From: Prosthecobacter sp.
GTDB lineage: Bacteria > Verrucomicrobiota > Verrucomicrobiia > Verrucomicrobiales > Verrucomicrobiaceae
Assembly (NCBI GenBank): GCA_021733925.1
Contig: JAIPJY010000049.1
Location: 1 to 52,937 of the forward strand
Length of the DNA stretch: 52,937 nt
Direction of reading: 5' to 3'
Shown here: in pieces, positions 18,062 to 26,008 of the stretch
How the letters are laid out: every line of letters starts with the position of its first letter
How positions within the stretch are numbered: the first letter of the stretch is position 1
Made by a program: the position numbers and the translations under genes
The notes under the pieces: generated by a model
What the model saw: only the letters and a program-made list of their open reading frames with translations
Database searches by the model: none
Told to the model about the DNA's origin: nothing

Positions 18062-19456
18062 ATGAAGCATCTCCTGCTGATCCTTTCGTCATTCGTCTTT
18101 TTTCATTCGTCATTTGCGGCGCAGCCGAATGTCATCCTCATCATGGTCGATGACTTCGGCTATGAGTGCATCACGGCTAACGGCGGGGAATCGTATCAGA
18201 CACCGAACATCGACAAACTCGCCGCCACGGGTGTGCGCTTTGAAAACTGCCATGTTCAGCCGCTGTGCACTCCCACGCGCGTGCAGCTCATGACGGGGCG
18301 CTACAACGTGCGCAACTACATCAACTTCGGCACGCTGCTGCGCTCGGAGACGACCTTTGGCCACCTCATGAAAAACGCGGGCTATGCCACCGGTATCTGC
18401 GGCAAGTGGCAGCTCGGGCATGAGGAGGATTCGCCGCAGCACTTCGGCTTTGAGGAGTCCTGCCTCTGGCAGCAGACGCGTCGTCCGCCGCGCTACACGA
18501 ATCCGGGTTTGGAGTACAACGGCGTGCCGAAGGACTTCACCAAGGGCGAGTACGGCCCCACGCTGGTGAATGATTTCGCGCTGAGCTTCATCACGAAGAA
18601 CAGCCGAGCGGAGCGAGACAGCCTGCCGGAGGCAGCCCGAAGGGCAGGCGCGGGGGCGCCTGGCAACGTGAAGCCCTTCTTTCTCTACTACCCGATGATC
18701 CTCACGCACGATCCCTTCCAGCCGACGCCGGACAGCCCGGACTTCGACCCGACGATCAGCAGTGAGGCCAAACAGAAGAGCGTGAAGCACTTCGCTGACA
18801 TGACGGCCTACATGGACAAGATGGTCGGCCGCGTCGTCGCGAAGCTGGATGAACTCGGCATTCGCGACAACACACTGCTGCTCTTCCTCGGCGACAACGG
18901 TACGCACCCGACGGTGACCAGCCGATTCAAGGGGGCGGACTACCAAGGCGGCAAAGGCACCACCACGTCTCACGGCACGCATGTGCCGTTGGTCGCGAGC
19001 TGGCCGGCGGTGATTAAAAAAGGTCGCGTCAGTGCGGATCTCGTCAGCAGCACCGACTTCCTGCCCACGATCTGCGCTGCCGCAGGTGTCGCCGTGCCCG
19101 AGACCGTGGATGGCGTGAGCTTTCTGCCCCAGCTCAAAGGAGACGCCGGCACTCCCCGCGACTGGCTCTACACCTGGTACTCACCGCGTCAGCGCCAGGA
19201 CATGACCGTGAAGGAGTACGCCTTTGACCAGCGCTTCAAACTCTACCGCACCGGCCAGTTCTACGACTTGTTTACTGACGAGTCCGAGACGCGAGATCTC
19301 GCATCCGTTGCTCTTGCCACCGATGCCGCCGCCGCCAAAGTTAAGCTGCAGGGTGCGCTCGACCAGTTCAAAGACGCCCGCCCTGCCGAACTCGACCGCG
19401 AGTTCCAAGCCTCAGGCAAAGGCAAGGCTAAAAAGAAACAGAAGAAGCAACTTTGA
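18062..19456 (+). CDS. Secreted sulfatase with GKWQ variant and internal insert (sulfatase 10)
   Basis: The product is 464 residues with a signal peptide MKHLLLILSSFVFFHSSFAA. The motif is CTPTRVQLMTG (Cys69), with the metal site MVDDFGYE. The usual GKWH is GKWQ (residues 114-117). Between FITKN and KPFFLYY, where the other sulfatases have only a few residues, lies an extra Arg/Ala/Gly/Glu-rich stretch of about 20 residues encoded by palindromic GC-rich DNA (18601-18661). The protein ends in a basic tail (GKGKAKKKQKKQL). I take the ATG at 18062 because it follows the promoter-like motif by 14 nt and begins the signal peptide. Confidence 0.92.
   Translation: MKHLLLILSSFVFFHSSFAAQPNVILIMVDDFGYECITANGGESYQTPNIDKLAATGVRFENCHVQPLCTPTRVQLMTGRYNVRNYINFGTLLRSETTFGHLMKNAGYATGICGKWQLGHEEDSPQHFGFEESCLWQQTRRPPRYTNPGLEYNGVPKDFTKGEYGPTLVNDFALSFITKNSRAERDSLPEAARRAGAGAPGNVKPFFLYYPMILTHDPFQPTPDSPDFDPTISSEAKQKSVKHFADMTAYMDKMVGRVVAKLDELGIRDNTLLLFLGDNGTHPTVTSRFKGADYQGGKGTTTSHGTHVPLVASWPAVIKKGRVSADLVSSTDFLPTICAAAGVAVPETVDGVSFLPQLKGDAGTPRDWLYTWYSPRQRQDMTVKEYAFDQRFKLYRTGQFYDLFTDESETRDLASVALATDAAAAKVKLQGALDQFKDARPAELDREFQASGKGKAKKKQKKQL
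18601..18661. repeat. In-frame palindromic insert inside sulfatase 10
   Basis: About 60 bp containing nested hairpins: GCCTGCC (18621-18627) with GGCAGGC (18643-18649), CTGCC-GGA-GGCAG (18623-18635), and AGGCGC (18646-18651) with GCGCCT (18656-18661). It is a multiple of three, or nearly so, and keeps the sulfatase frame open. This is the behaviour expected of a small dispersed palindromic repeat that landed in a surface loop. Confidence 0.5.
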
Positions 19457-19498
19457 GTTTAATCTATCTAGTGTTCTTCAACGAAGCTCGCTTGGAAT

Positions 19499-19996
19499 AT
19501 GAGAACTCTAAATCAATTGCTAGGAACTCCAGATTCTTCGAAAATGGATGGCGGTGGCACGACCATTTCGCAACTGTCGGAAGTCGTGTTCGAATCAGCT
19601 ACTTCGATTGATTCTGCCGAATGGGTACAATATTCGACATGCAGAGGGAACTTGCCCGAGGAATCATATGCTCGGCTTATTGATATAGTCAGTGACGTTT
19701 CGGGAAAATGGTCGGAGGATGAGCGTGGAGATGTCGTTAACGATGGCCTATGGGACTGGCTTTGCCACCAATACACTTTCTATTCTGTGACACCGTTGTT
19801 CCTCGACCTTCTACTTCGACGCTTTGCAATGTCTGATATTACGAACCCTGACCTTCGGAGGTTCGTGGAGCTTTGCCAAAAGTTAGGAACGAGAGCGATT
19901 TATCTTTCCGCTCATGAGATCGACGAGAACCAGAAGGGTCTATTACCCATCTACCGTATCGAAGATGTTCTTTCGCGGCATCATGTGATTGAATAA
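19499..19996 (+). CDS. Hypothetical protein, AT-richer than its neighbours
   Basis: The product is 165 residues with no signal peptide or membrane segment, so it is probably cytoplasmic. I do not recognise the family. It is rich in Asp, Glu and Leu and has a conserved-looking core (DGLWDWLCHQYTFYSVTPLFLDLLLRR split around Pro). Codon use is clearly more AT-rich than that of the surrounding sulfatases. Small acidic orphans of this kind are often immunity proteins of polymorphic toxins, but no toxin is next to it, so this is only a possibility. It starts 43 bp after sulfatase 10 and ends 69 bp before sulfatase 11. Confidence 0.65.
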   Translation: MRTLNQLLGTPDSSKMDGGGTTISQLSEVVFESATSIDSAEWVQYSTCRGNLPEESYARLIDIVSDVSGKWSEDERGDVVNDGLWDWLCHQYTFYSVTPLFLDLLLRRFAMSDITNPDLRRFVELCQKLGTRAIYLSAHEIDENQKGLLPIYRIEDVLSRHHVIE

Positions 19997-20030
19997 CGGA
20001 AGCAGCCCACCATACGTCGCCTGCGTTTCC

Positions 20031-20057
20031 TGACAAATCGCCCACTCCTATGCGTTC
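20031..20057 (+). promoter_or_regulatory. ECF-like promoter motif for sulfatase 11
   Basis: TGACA (20031-20035), 17 nt, CGTTC (20053-20057). The ATG at 20065 lies 12 nt after the C of CGTT, which would give an almost leaderless mRNA. The leader is homologous to that of sulfatase 12. Confidence 0.6.
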
Positions 20058-20064
20058 ACACGCA

Positions 20065-21525
20065 ATGCTCCGCCTTATCGCTTTGCTCTGTATTCTGAGC
20101 GTTTCACTAGAAGCAGCACGCCCCAACATCATCTTCCTGATGTGCGATGACCTGGGCTATGGCGATGTGCATTGCCTCAATCCTGCGCATGGGAAGATCG
20201 CCACGCCGGGAGTGGACCGGCTGGCGGCGCAGGGAATGACCTTCACGGATGCGCATTCGGGATCATCGGTCTGCACGCCCACGCGTTACGGTGTCATGAC
20301 GGGGCGCTACAGTTGGCGGACGAAGTTGCAGTCAGGTGTCGTCACGGGTTTCGCGCCGAGTTTGATCGCGAAGGATCGTCCGACGGTGGCGAGTTTCTTG
20401 AAGAGCGCGGGATACCACACAGCCATCATCGGCAAATGGCACCTCAATTTCGAGTATCTCGATCCGCAGAGCGGCAAGGCCTACAAAGCCAAGGACTTCG
20501 ATACGCCACCGGTCGGGGCCAAGATCCCCGACGGGCCGATCACGCGCGGTTTTGATTTTTACCATGGCTTCCACCACGCGCGCGACATGGAGGCGGTCAT
20601 CGAGAACGACACCGTCATCGAGCACGACGAGGTGGTGCACATGCTGCCACGCCTGCGACGCAAGGCGGTGGAGTTCATCGACTCACGCAAAGGCAAAAAG
20701 GAGCCGTTCTTTCTCTACCTGCCGCTCGGATCGCCGCATACGCCCATCGTCCCTGCGCCCGAATGGAAGGGCAAAAGCGGTCTGGGGGACTATGGTGACT
20801 TTGTCATGCAGACCGACGATGTCGCCGTTGCAGTAGCGGAGGCGCTGGAGCGCAACGGCATGGCGGCCAACACGCTCGTCATTGTCACCAGCGACAACGG
20901 CTGCTCCAAAGCTGCGGGCATTGACAAACTCGCCAAGCAAGGCCATCAGGTCAGCGCGAACCTGCGAGGGTCAAAGGCGGACATCTGGGACGGCGGACAT
21001 CGAATCCCCTTCATCGTGCGCTGGCCGGAGCAGATCGCGGCGGGGTCTAAATCCGACCAGCTCATCTGTCTCGTCGATTTCTTCGCCACCGCCGCCGAGA
21101 TCATTGGGCAGTCGGTGCCAGCGGGCAGTTGTGAAGACAGTGTCAGCTTCCTGCCCGCGATGAAAGGCTTGCCCATTGTCTCCACTCGCCACGGCGTCAT
21201 TCATCATTCGATCAGCGGTCACTTCGCATATAGTCAGGGACCGTGGAAACTCGCGCTGGCCAAGGGCTCCGGCGGCTGGTCCTCGCCCAATGAAAGGCAA
21301 ATGCCCGCCGCTTCGCCCAAAGGGCAGCTCTACGACATGCAGAACGACATCGGCGAAACGACGAATCTCTTCGAAACGAAACCCGAAATCGTGAGCCAGC
21401 TCCTCGACCTCCTCAAGGCCGACATCGAACGCGGCCGTTGCACGGCAGGGCCGGACTCCACCAATGATTTCGCCGACATTGTGCTGTGGAAGAGTGAGAA
21501 CGGGAAGAAGAAGCGGCAGAAGTAG
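20065..21525 (+). CDS. Secreted arylsulfatase A-like sulfatase (sulfatase 11)
   Basis: The product is 486 residues with a signal peptide MLRLIALLCILSVSLEA. The motif is CTPTRYGVMTGRYSWR (Cys70), as in arylsulfatase A-type enzymes; MCDDLGYGDVHCLNP, IGKWHL and TSDNGCS are intact. The C-terminus is basic (ENGKKKRQK). An in-frame ATG at 20050 would add MRSHA. I prefer 20065 because the leader of sulfatase 12 is homologous (CTGACAA, then CGTTCACAC, then ATGCTCCG) and there only the downstream ATG exists; 20050 would also fall inside the promoter-like motif. Confidence 0.92.
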   Translation: MLRLIALLCILSVSLEAARPNIIFLMCDDLGYGDVHCLNPAHGKIATPGVDRLAAQGMTFTDAHSGSSVCTPTRYGVMTGRYSWRTKLQSGVVTGFAPSLIAKDRPTVASFLKSAGYHTAIIGKWHLNFEYLDPQSGKAYKAKDFDTPPVGAKIPDGPITRGFDFYHGFHHARDMEAVIENDTVIEHDEVVHMLPRLRRKAVEFIDSRKGKKEPFFLYLPLGSPHTPIVPAPEWKGKSGLGDYGDFVMQTDDVAVAVAEALERNGMAANTLVIVTSDNGCSKAAGIDKLAKQGHQVSANLRGSKADIWDGGHRIPFIVRWPEQIAAGSKSDQLICLVDFFATAAEIIGQSVPAGSCEDSVSFLPAMKGLPIVSTRHGVIHHSISGHFAYSQGPWKLALAKGSGGWSSPNERQMPAASPKGQLYDMQNDIGETTNLFETKPEIVSQLLDLLKADIERGRCTAGPDSTNDFADIVLWKSENGKKKRQK

Positions 21526-21576
21526 GTTCGACTGGACATCGAAGCAGGGAGCAGTGGAACGCTGGGTGATTCAATT

Positions 21577-21667
21577 TTTGCCGCAGAGTGGCAAAGAGGC
21601 AGAGGTAGCAGAGTTTTTTTTTGTTTCAATCTCTGCCACCTCTGCTCCTCCGCCTCTCTGCGGCAAA
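21577..21667. repeat. Long inverted repeat (2 x 37 bp) in the intergenic gap
   Basis: The left arm 21577-21613 and right arm 21631-21667 are reverse complements at 31 of 37 positions, separated by 17 bases of mostly T. The ends read TTTGCCGCAGAG. The element fills most of the 208-bp gap between sulfatases 11 and 12. It could act as a terminator for sulfatase 11 (hairpin plus T-run in the loop is unusual), or be a non-autonomous palindromic mobile repeat; the latter seems more likely to me. Confidence 0.75.
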
Positions 21668-21699
21668 TCCGAGTGTCCTTCAATCACGCCCAACTTCCC

Positions 21700-21726
21700 T
21701 GACAAAAGGCACCCTCCGGCACGTTC
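21700..21726 (+). promoter_or_regulatory. ECF-like promoter motif for sulfatase 12
   Basis: TGACA (21700-21704), 17 nt, CGTTC (21722-21726), with the ATG at +12 (21734). It is the best-matching partner of the motif at 20031. Confidence 0.6.
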
Positions 21727-21733
21727 ACACTTG

Positions 21734-23140
21734 ATGCTCCGTTGCATCACCACACTCCTCCTGCTCAGCGTCACGCTTCACGCGGCGAAGCCGAACGTCC
21801 TCTTCCTGTTTGCTGACGACTTCACGTATGAGGCCGTGCGCGCCTTCGGCCACACGGAAATCGACACGCCGAACATCGACCGTCTGGCCGCACGCGGCAC
21901 CACCTTCACCCGCGCCTACAACATGGGCTCATGGAGCGGCGCGGTGTGCGTGGCCAGCCGCATGATGCTGAACACCGGTCGCAGTGTGTGGGATGCCGGC
22001 GCGGTTTACAAAACCACCGACAAGGAACGCCAGTCCGGCGTGCTCTGGTCGCAGTTGATGAGCAAGGCGGGCTACAAGACCTACATGACCGGCAAGTGGC
22101 ACGTGCAGACCGACGCGACGAAGGTCTTCGACATGGCCATGGACGTGCGCCCCGGGATGCCGAAGACGGTGCCCACTTCCTACAACCGTCCCATCGCCGG
22201 TCAGACCGACGCGTGGAGCCCGTATGACAAATCGCTCGGCGGGTTTTGGGAAGGTGGCAAGCATTGGAGCGAAGTCGTGAATGATCACACGATCACGTTT
22301 CTCAATGACGCGAAGCAGCAGGAGAAACCTTTCTTCATCTACTCCGCTTTCAATGCGCCGCATGATCCACGTCAGGCTCCCAAAGAGTTTCAGGACATGT
22401 ATCCGCTCAGCCGCATCAAGGTGCCGGAGAACTTCATCCCCGAGTATCCCTACAAGGACGACATCGGCTGCTCTGAGAAGCTGCGCGACGAACATCTCGC
22501 GCCCATGCCGCGCACTGAGTTCGCCGTGAAGACGCATCGCAGCGAGTACTATGCGCTCATCACGCACCTCGACGTGCAGATCGGCAAGATCCTCGATGCG
22601 CTTGATGCGAACGGCCAGGCCGACAACACCTGGATCTTCTTCACCGCCGACCACGGCCTCGCCGTGGGCCATCACGGTCTCATCGGCAAACAGAACATGT
22701 ATGATCACAGTGTGCGCGTGCCCTTCATCGTCGCCGGACCCGGCGTGGCCAAGGGCGCAAAGAATGACAACGCGATCTATCTGCAGGACGTCATGGCCAC
22801 TGCGCTCGATCTCGCCGAAGCCGAAAAGCCGCAGCACGTCTTCTTCCACAGCCTGCGCCCGCTGCTCAACGGCACGCAGAAGCATTCCAGCTATGACTCC
22901 GTCTATGGTGCCTACCTGGAACTCCAGCGTGCCATCACCCACGACGGCTGGAAGCTCATCGCGTATCCGAAGGCCAAAGTGCTGCGTCTTTACCACCTCG
23001 CCGAAGATTCGCAGGAGATGACCGACCTCGCGGCAAAGCCTGAACATGCCGCGCTGAAGAAGGAGATGTATGCGCGCCTCGTGAAGCTTTCCGCCGACCT
23101 CGGCGACCAGGTAGATTTGCAAAAGGTGTTTGGCGAGTAG
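21734..23140 (+). CDS. Secreted sulfatase (sulfatase 12), choline-sulfatase/iduronate-type
   Basis: The product is 468 residues with a signal peptide MLRCITTLLLLSVTLHA. The motif is GSWSGAVCVASR (Cys72), with Ala in the Pro position. FADDFTYEA, TGKWHV and TADHGLAVGHHGLIGKQNMY complete the site, and the last segment is shared with sulfatase 7. I place the start at 21734: the frame stays open back to 21464, but that extension overlaps sulfatase 11 and runs through the inverted repeat. It is the last sulfatase of the first array. Confidence 0.93.
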   Translation: MLRCITTLLLLSVTLHAAKPNVLFLFADDFTYEAVRAFGHTEIDTPNIDRLAARGTTFTRAYNMGSWSGAVCVASRMMLNTGRSVWDAGAVYKTTDKERQSGVLWSQLMSKAGYKTYMTGKWHVQTDATKVFDMAMDVRPGMPKTVPTSYNRPIAGQTDAWSPYDKSLGGFWEGGKHWSEVVNDHTITFLNDAKQQEKPFFIYSAFNAPHDPRQAPKEFQDMYPLSRIKVPENFIPEYPYKDDIGCSEKLRDEHLAPMPRTEFAVKTHRSEYYALITHLDVQIGKILDALDANGQADNTWIFFTADHGLAVGHHGLIGKQNMYDHSVRVPFIVAGPGVAKGAKNDNAIYLQDVMATALDLAEAEKPQHVFFHSLRPLLNGTQKHSSYDSVYGAYLELQRAITHDGWKLIAYPKAKVLRLYHLAEDSQEMTDLAAKPEHAALKKEMYARLVKLSADLGDQVDLQKVFGE

Positions 23141-23183
23141 CGCTGGGTGGCACCGGGGTTTCGCATTTATTTTAGTGATCGGT

Positions 23184-23213
23184 GCAGAGTTGGCCCATGG
23201 TTCGGTAATCCAT
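23184..23213 (+). promoter_or_regulatory. Shared 30-nt element, copy 1
   Basis: GCAGAGTTGGC, then a variable stretch, then CGGTAATCCAT: 26 of 30 positions match 25377-25406. It ends 21 nt before the ATG of the small secreted protein. It may be a promoter or operator of a second regulon; the GTTGGC and TAATCC blocks are too close together for a standard sigma-70 promoter. Confidence 0.45.
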
Positions 23214-23234
23214 TCACAACGATCCACCACTCCT

Positions 23235-23576
23235 ATGAAACACTCCATCCTTGCCACCCTCCTCCTTGCCTGCCTGCTCTGCTCCGTGACTCAGGGCCAG
23301 ACGGCCACACCTGACACCAGCACCAAAGCAGCTGCTGAAGTCCAGCTCATGGGCACACTCGAACAACGGATGGCCATCGGTGGCGAAACCACCGGCTGGG
23401 TGCTGCGCTACGGAGAAAAGCAGCGCGTGCAGGTGCTTCTGCCACCGGAGGCTTTCGCGTGGATCAAAGATGGCATGGTCGTGTCCGTCAGCGGCGTCCA
23501 TGGCACAAAGCACTATCCGGAGCGCGGCGATGTGGCGGTCTTCATCGTGAAGAAAATCAGCCAGGTGGTGCAATGA
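23235..23576 (+). CDS. Small secreted protein of unknown function
   Basis: The product is 113 residues. A signal peptide (MKHSILATLLLACLLCSVTQGQ) precedes an 80-residue domain that looks like a small beta-barrel: alternating hydrophobic strands with Gly turns (GETTGWVLRYGEK, VQVLLP, GMVVSVSGVHG, VAVFIVKKI). This pattern resembles OB-fold-like periplasmic proteins, but I do not assign a family. I choose the ATG at 23235 because it begins the signal peptide; upstream in-frame codons have no such character. It lies 95 bp after sulfatase 12 and 75 bp before the WD40 gene. Confidence 0.75.
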   Translation: MKHSILATLLLACLLCSVTQGQTATPDTSTKAAAEVQLMGTLEQRMAIGGETTGWVLRYGEKQRVQVLLPPEAFAWIKDGMVVSVSGVHGTKHYPERGDVAVFIVKKISQVVQ

Positions 23577-23650
23577 GCCATCCGTGGTATGTTTGAACCT
23601 GCTGCTGCGAGTGCTGCGGCTCTGTTCTGAACCTCATCCCGCCGCACCCG

Positions 23651-25210
23651 ATGTCCGACAAACAATGGCAGATCAAGTGCCCGCACTGTCAGAGCAGCAC
23701 GCAGCTCAATGCGGACCAACTCAGTGCGCGGCACATGATCGGTGCCATGTCGGCCATGAAGGATCCGGCGAATGCGCGGCGCTTGCTGGAAGATTACACC
23801 ATCGCCTGCCCGCGATGCGATGCGCTGATGTCCTTTGAGCCGCGCAGCGAATACCGCCGGCGCAAGGCGATCGCAGTTAGCCGGCGCATCGAACGTCTGG
23901 TGTCGGAGCTGGAAAGCACCGCAGATGGCGAGCGTGGTTTTTTAGCGATGGCCGGTCAATTGGGCGGCATTGCACTGCAGATGCTGGAGACGGACATGCC
24001 GCTCGAAACGCTCTACGACAGCGAGGACAAGCTGCTGTCCGTGTTTGCCGAGGAAATTTGCAAAACGAATGCTGAGCCGAAGCGGCACCGCGCATGGCGC
24101 TGGTTGCAGGAGACCTTTGCCATCGCCTGCTCAGGCATCGGCGAGCGTGATGATCTGCCAGCCGCGCCAGTCGAAGACGTGGAGGAAAAACGGGAGGCCT
24201 TTCTGCGCTCGCTGGAGGATCTCCACCAGGAGCAGCGTCCGCAGGCAACTGCGGTTCAGCCGGTTCCCGCAGCTGATGCAAAGTCACAGGGCAGCCTGCG
24301 GTTTCATTTCAAAAAGGCGCATGACAACGATGTGGAAGCCTTGGCGATCTCGCGTGATGGCCGTATCGGGCTCTCCGTTGGCTGGAACTCTTTTGTGCGT
24401 GTCTGGAATCTGGAGACCGGCCAGGAACTGCCGCGCTTGGAAGCCGATGGCAGCTTTCTCACTTCCGTGATTTTCTTGGGCGATGAAAAGCGCGTCGCCG
24501 CTGCGGGTCAGAGCGGTGCGTTGTGGATTTGGGACCTGGCGAGCGGCCGGGTGGTGCATTGCCTGCGCAAGCATTCCTTCACCATCTTCAGCCTCGCGGC
24601 ATCGGCGGACGGACGACTGTTGATCACCGGCAGTGGCGACGGCACCGCGCGGCTGTGGGACACGGACAAGGGAGTGCATGTGCGGAAGTTTGGCGGCCTC
24701 TTTAGCAACACACTCAATGGCGGTGTGGCGGCGGTGGCTCTCTCACCGGATGGTACGTGGGCGCTCACGGGTGGCGGAGATTGTGCAGACACGGTCAAAA
24801 TCTGGGATGCCAGCAACGGGCAACTGGCCAAGACAGCCCACTTTCCCGCGCGCGCGATCAGTGCGGTCGCCTTTATGTCCGTGCGCTGGAAAGCCCTCGT
24901 GCATTCGGGTTCCAAGCTCTGCGTGATGGATGTCACGGAAGGCAAGATCATCGACCGCCTGGCCGATTCCAAGGAGGATTATTTCATGGGGTTTCAGCTC
25001 GCTTCCGGCGGCCACTGGGCGGCAGCCGGATCTGGCGAGGAAGTTTGTGTCATCGAAGTCGGTGCCGATCCAAAAAACTGCATCCGGCAACGCCTGCGCG
25101 GCCATGAACTGGGCAAGTCGATCAATGCCTGCGCCATCACACCTTGCGGGAAACGTGTTCTGAGTGGAGGGCATGACCTCTCCGTGATGGTCTGGGACAC
25201 CGGTCTCTGA
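23651..25210 (+). CDS. Zinc-ribbon plus WD40 repeat protein
   Basis: The product is 519 residues and appears cytoplasmic. Two CxxC knuckles (CPHC at 10-13, CPRC at 53-56) form a likely zinc ribbon. A helical middle region (about 75-205) is followed by a C-terminal WD40 propeller from about residue 210 with repeats ending in VRVWNLETG, LWIWDLASG, ARLWDTDKG, VKIWDASNG and VMVWDTGL. WD40 domains of this kind in PVC bacteria are scaffolds, often linked to Ser/Thr kinases. A sigma factor and a kinase are encoded about 1.1 kb and 1.9 kb downstream, so a role in the same signalling module is plausible but unproven. Confidence 0.88.
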   Translation: MSDKQWQIKCPHCQSSTQLNADQLSARHMIGAMSAMKDPANARRLLEDYTIACPRCDALMSFEPRSEYRRRKAIAVSRRIERLVSELESTADGERGFLAMAGQLGGIALQMLETDMPLETLYDSEDKLLSVFAEEICKTNAEPKRHRAWRWLQETFAIACSGIGERDDLPAAPVEDVEEKREAFLRSLEDLHQEQRPQATAVQPVPAADAKSQGSLRFHFKKAHDNDVEALAISRDGRIGLSVGWNSFVRVWNLETGQELPRLEADGSFLTSVIFLGDEKRVAAAGQSGALWIWDLASGRVVHCLRKHSFTIFSLAASADGRLLITGSGDGTARLWDTDKGVHVRKFGGLFSNTLNGGVAAVALSPDGTWALTGGGDCADTVKIWDASNGQLAKTAHFPARAISAVAFMSVRWKALVHSGSKLCVMDVTEGKIIDRLADSKEDYFMGFQLASGGHWAAAGSGEEVCVIEVGADPKNCIRQRLRGHELGKSINACAITPCGKRVLSGGHDLSVMVWDTGL

Positions 25211-25469
25211 CGGGTTCAGCGGCACAGTACGCAGCCAGAATAAGGCTGCGAGTCTACATGCCAGGAGCGATCACCAGCAGGAACTGGATAGCTGGCGGCA
25301 CAGTCGTCAATCCGCTGCTGCGGGGTGCATTGCCGTACGGTCTGCGACACGAAGTGAAATTATTTACAAGCCTCACGCAGAGTTGGCGCACGGACCGGTA
25401 ATCCATCTGCAGAGAGGCAAATCTGCCGATCAAAATTAACCAACAAAAGACAAACAACATCCGCATCCC
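25211..25469. other. Non-coding gap with a weak hairpin
   Basis: I see no gene in this 259-bp stretch. It holds a short hairpin just after the WD40 gene (CGCAGCC 25230-25236 with GGCTGCG 25244-25250, no T-run) and the second copy of the shared 30-nt element (25377-25406). The 60 bases before the next ATG are A-rich and lack a Shine-Dalgarno sequence. Confidence 0.5.
25377..25406 (+). promoter_or_regulatory. Shared 30-nt element, copy 2
   Basis: Matches 23184-23213 at 26 of 30 positions, with identical outer blocks GCAGAGTTGGC and CGGTAATCCAT. It lies 64 nt upstream of the first of three tiny secreted-protein genes. Confidence 0.45.
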
Positions 25470-25628
25470 ATGAAAACGAAACTCATCAAATCCATCCTGT
25501 TCCTGATCGCCGTCACTTCCATCACCGGAGCACGCGCTGATCAATCGCTCGCCGACCGCATCAAGGAAGCCTGCAAAGAACCGCCTCGTCCTCGGGGAGC
25601 CACGGCCGTCGCCGCTGTCCGTGGATAG
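25470..25628 (+). CDS. Tiny secreted protein (52 residues)
   Basis: The ATG at 25470 opens a 52-residue frame: signal peptide MKTKLIKSILFLIAVTSITG, a cleavage-like ARADQS, then a short mature part with a single Cys (EACKEPP) and a Pro/Arg/Ala-rich end. I do not recognise it. Support comes from the signal peptide, the position downstream of the shared 30-nt element, and the two following genes, which have the same plan and leader style. It could also be a decaying gene. Confidence 0.5.
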   Translation: MKTKLIKSILFLIAVTSITGARADQSLADRIKEACKEPPRPRGATAVAAVRG

Positions 25629-25667
25629 CACCCATCACATCCATCCACCCTTCACCATCTCCACCCC

Positions 25668-25970
25668 ATGAAAACATCACTGCTTCATCTCTGCCTCCTC
25701 ACCGCGGCCACACTCGCCTTTCAGCCGAGTGCTCAGGCTGACATTTGGTTCCAGCCAGTGCCCGTCTGCCCTCTGCCCCTATGTCCGTTGCCCATCTGTC
25801 CGGCACCCGTCCCCGAACTGCCCAAGCCCTGCCGCCCCTGCTTGCCTCTGCCTCCCACCGCTGATCCTTGGGATCAGCTGGCAGTGACCGGGACGGACGA
25901 AGGGTGTGTCAGGCTGCCGGGGAAACCCACCCGCCCGACTCCCACCAGCGCATTCATGCTTCCTGCCTGA
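25668..25970 (+). CDS. Small secreted Pro/Cys-rich protein
   Basis: The product is 100 residues. The signal peptide MKTSLLHLCLLTAATLAF is followed by a mature region with a striking Cys-Pro repeat (VCPLPLCPLPICPAP, then KPCRPCLPLPP). Six or seven Cys at regular short spacing suggest disulfide- or metal-linked structure outside the cytoplasm. I do not recognise a family. Its leader (CATCCATCCACCC ... ATGAAAAC) resembles that of the next gene, suggesting local duplication of the 5' end. Confidence 0.6.
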   Translation: MKTSLLHLCLLTAATLAFQPSAQADIWFQPVPVCPLPLCPLPICPAPVPELPKPCRPCLPLPPTADPWDQLAVTGTDEGCVRLPGKPTRPTPTSAFMLPA

Positions 25971-26008
25971 ACCGCCTCATCATCCATCCACACTCATCTC
26001 TTCCCCTC

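Noticed and set aside
21464-21733. 90-residue N-terminal extension of sulfatase 12
   Set aside because: It overlaps the end of sulfatase 11 and translates the 37-bp inverted repeat; the signal peptide and promoter-like motif place the start at 21734.
23184-23213. Sigma-54 promoter reading of the shared 30-nt element (GG ... GC)
   Set aside because: The TTGGC block is not followed by GC at the required distance; GG lies there instead.
25230-25250. Terminator after the WD40 gene
   Set aside because: The 7-bp hairpin has no T-run on the plus strand, so it is noted only as a weak hairpin.
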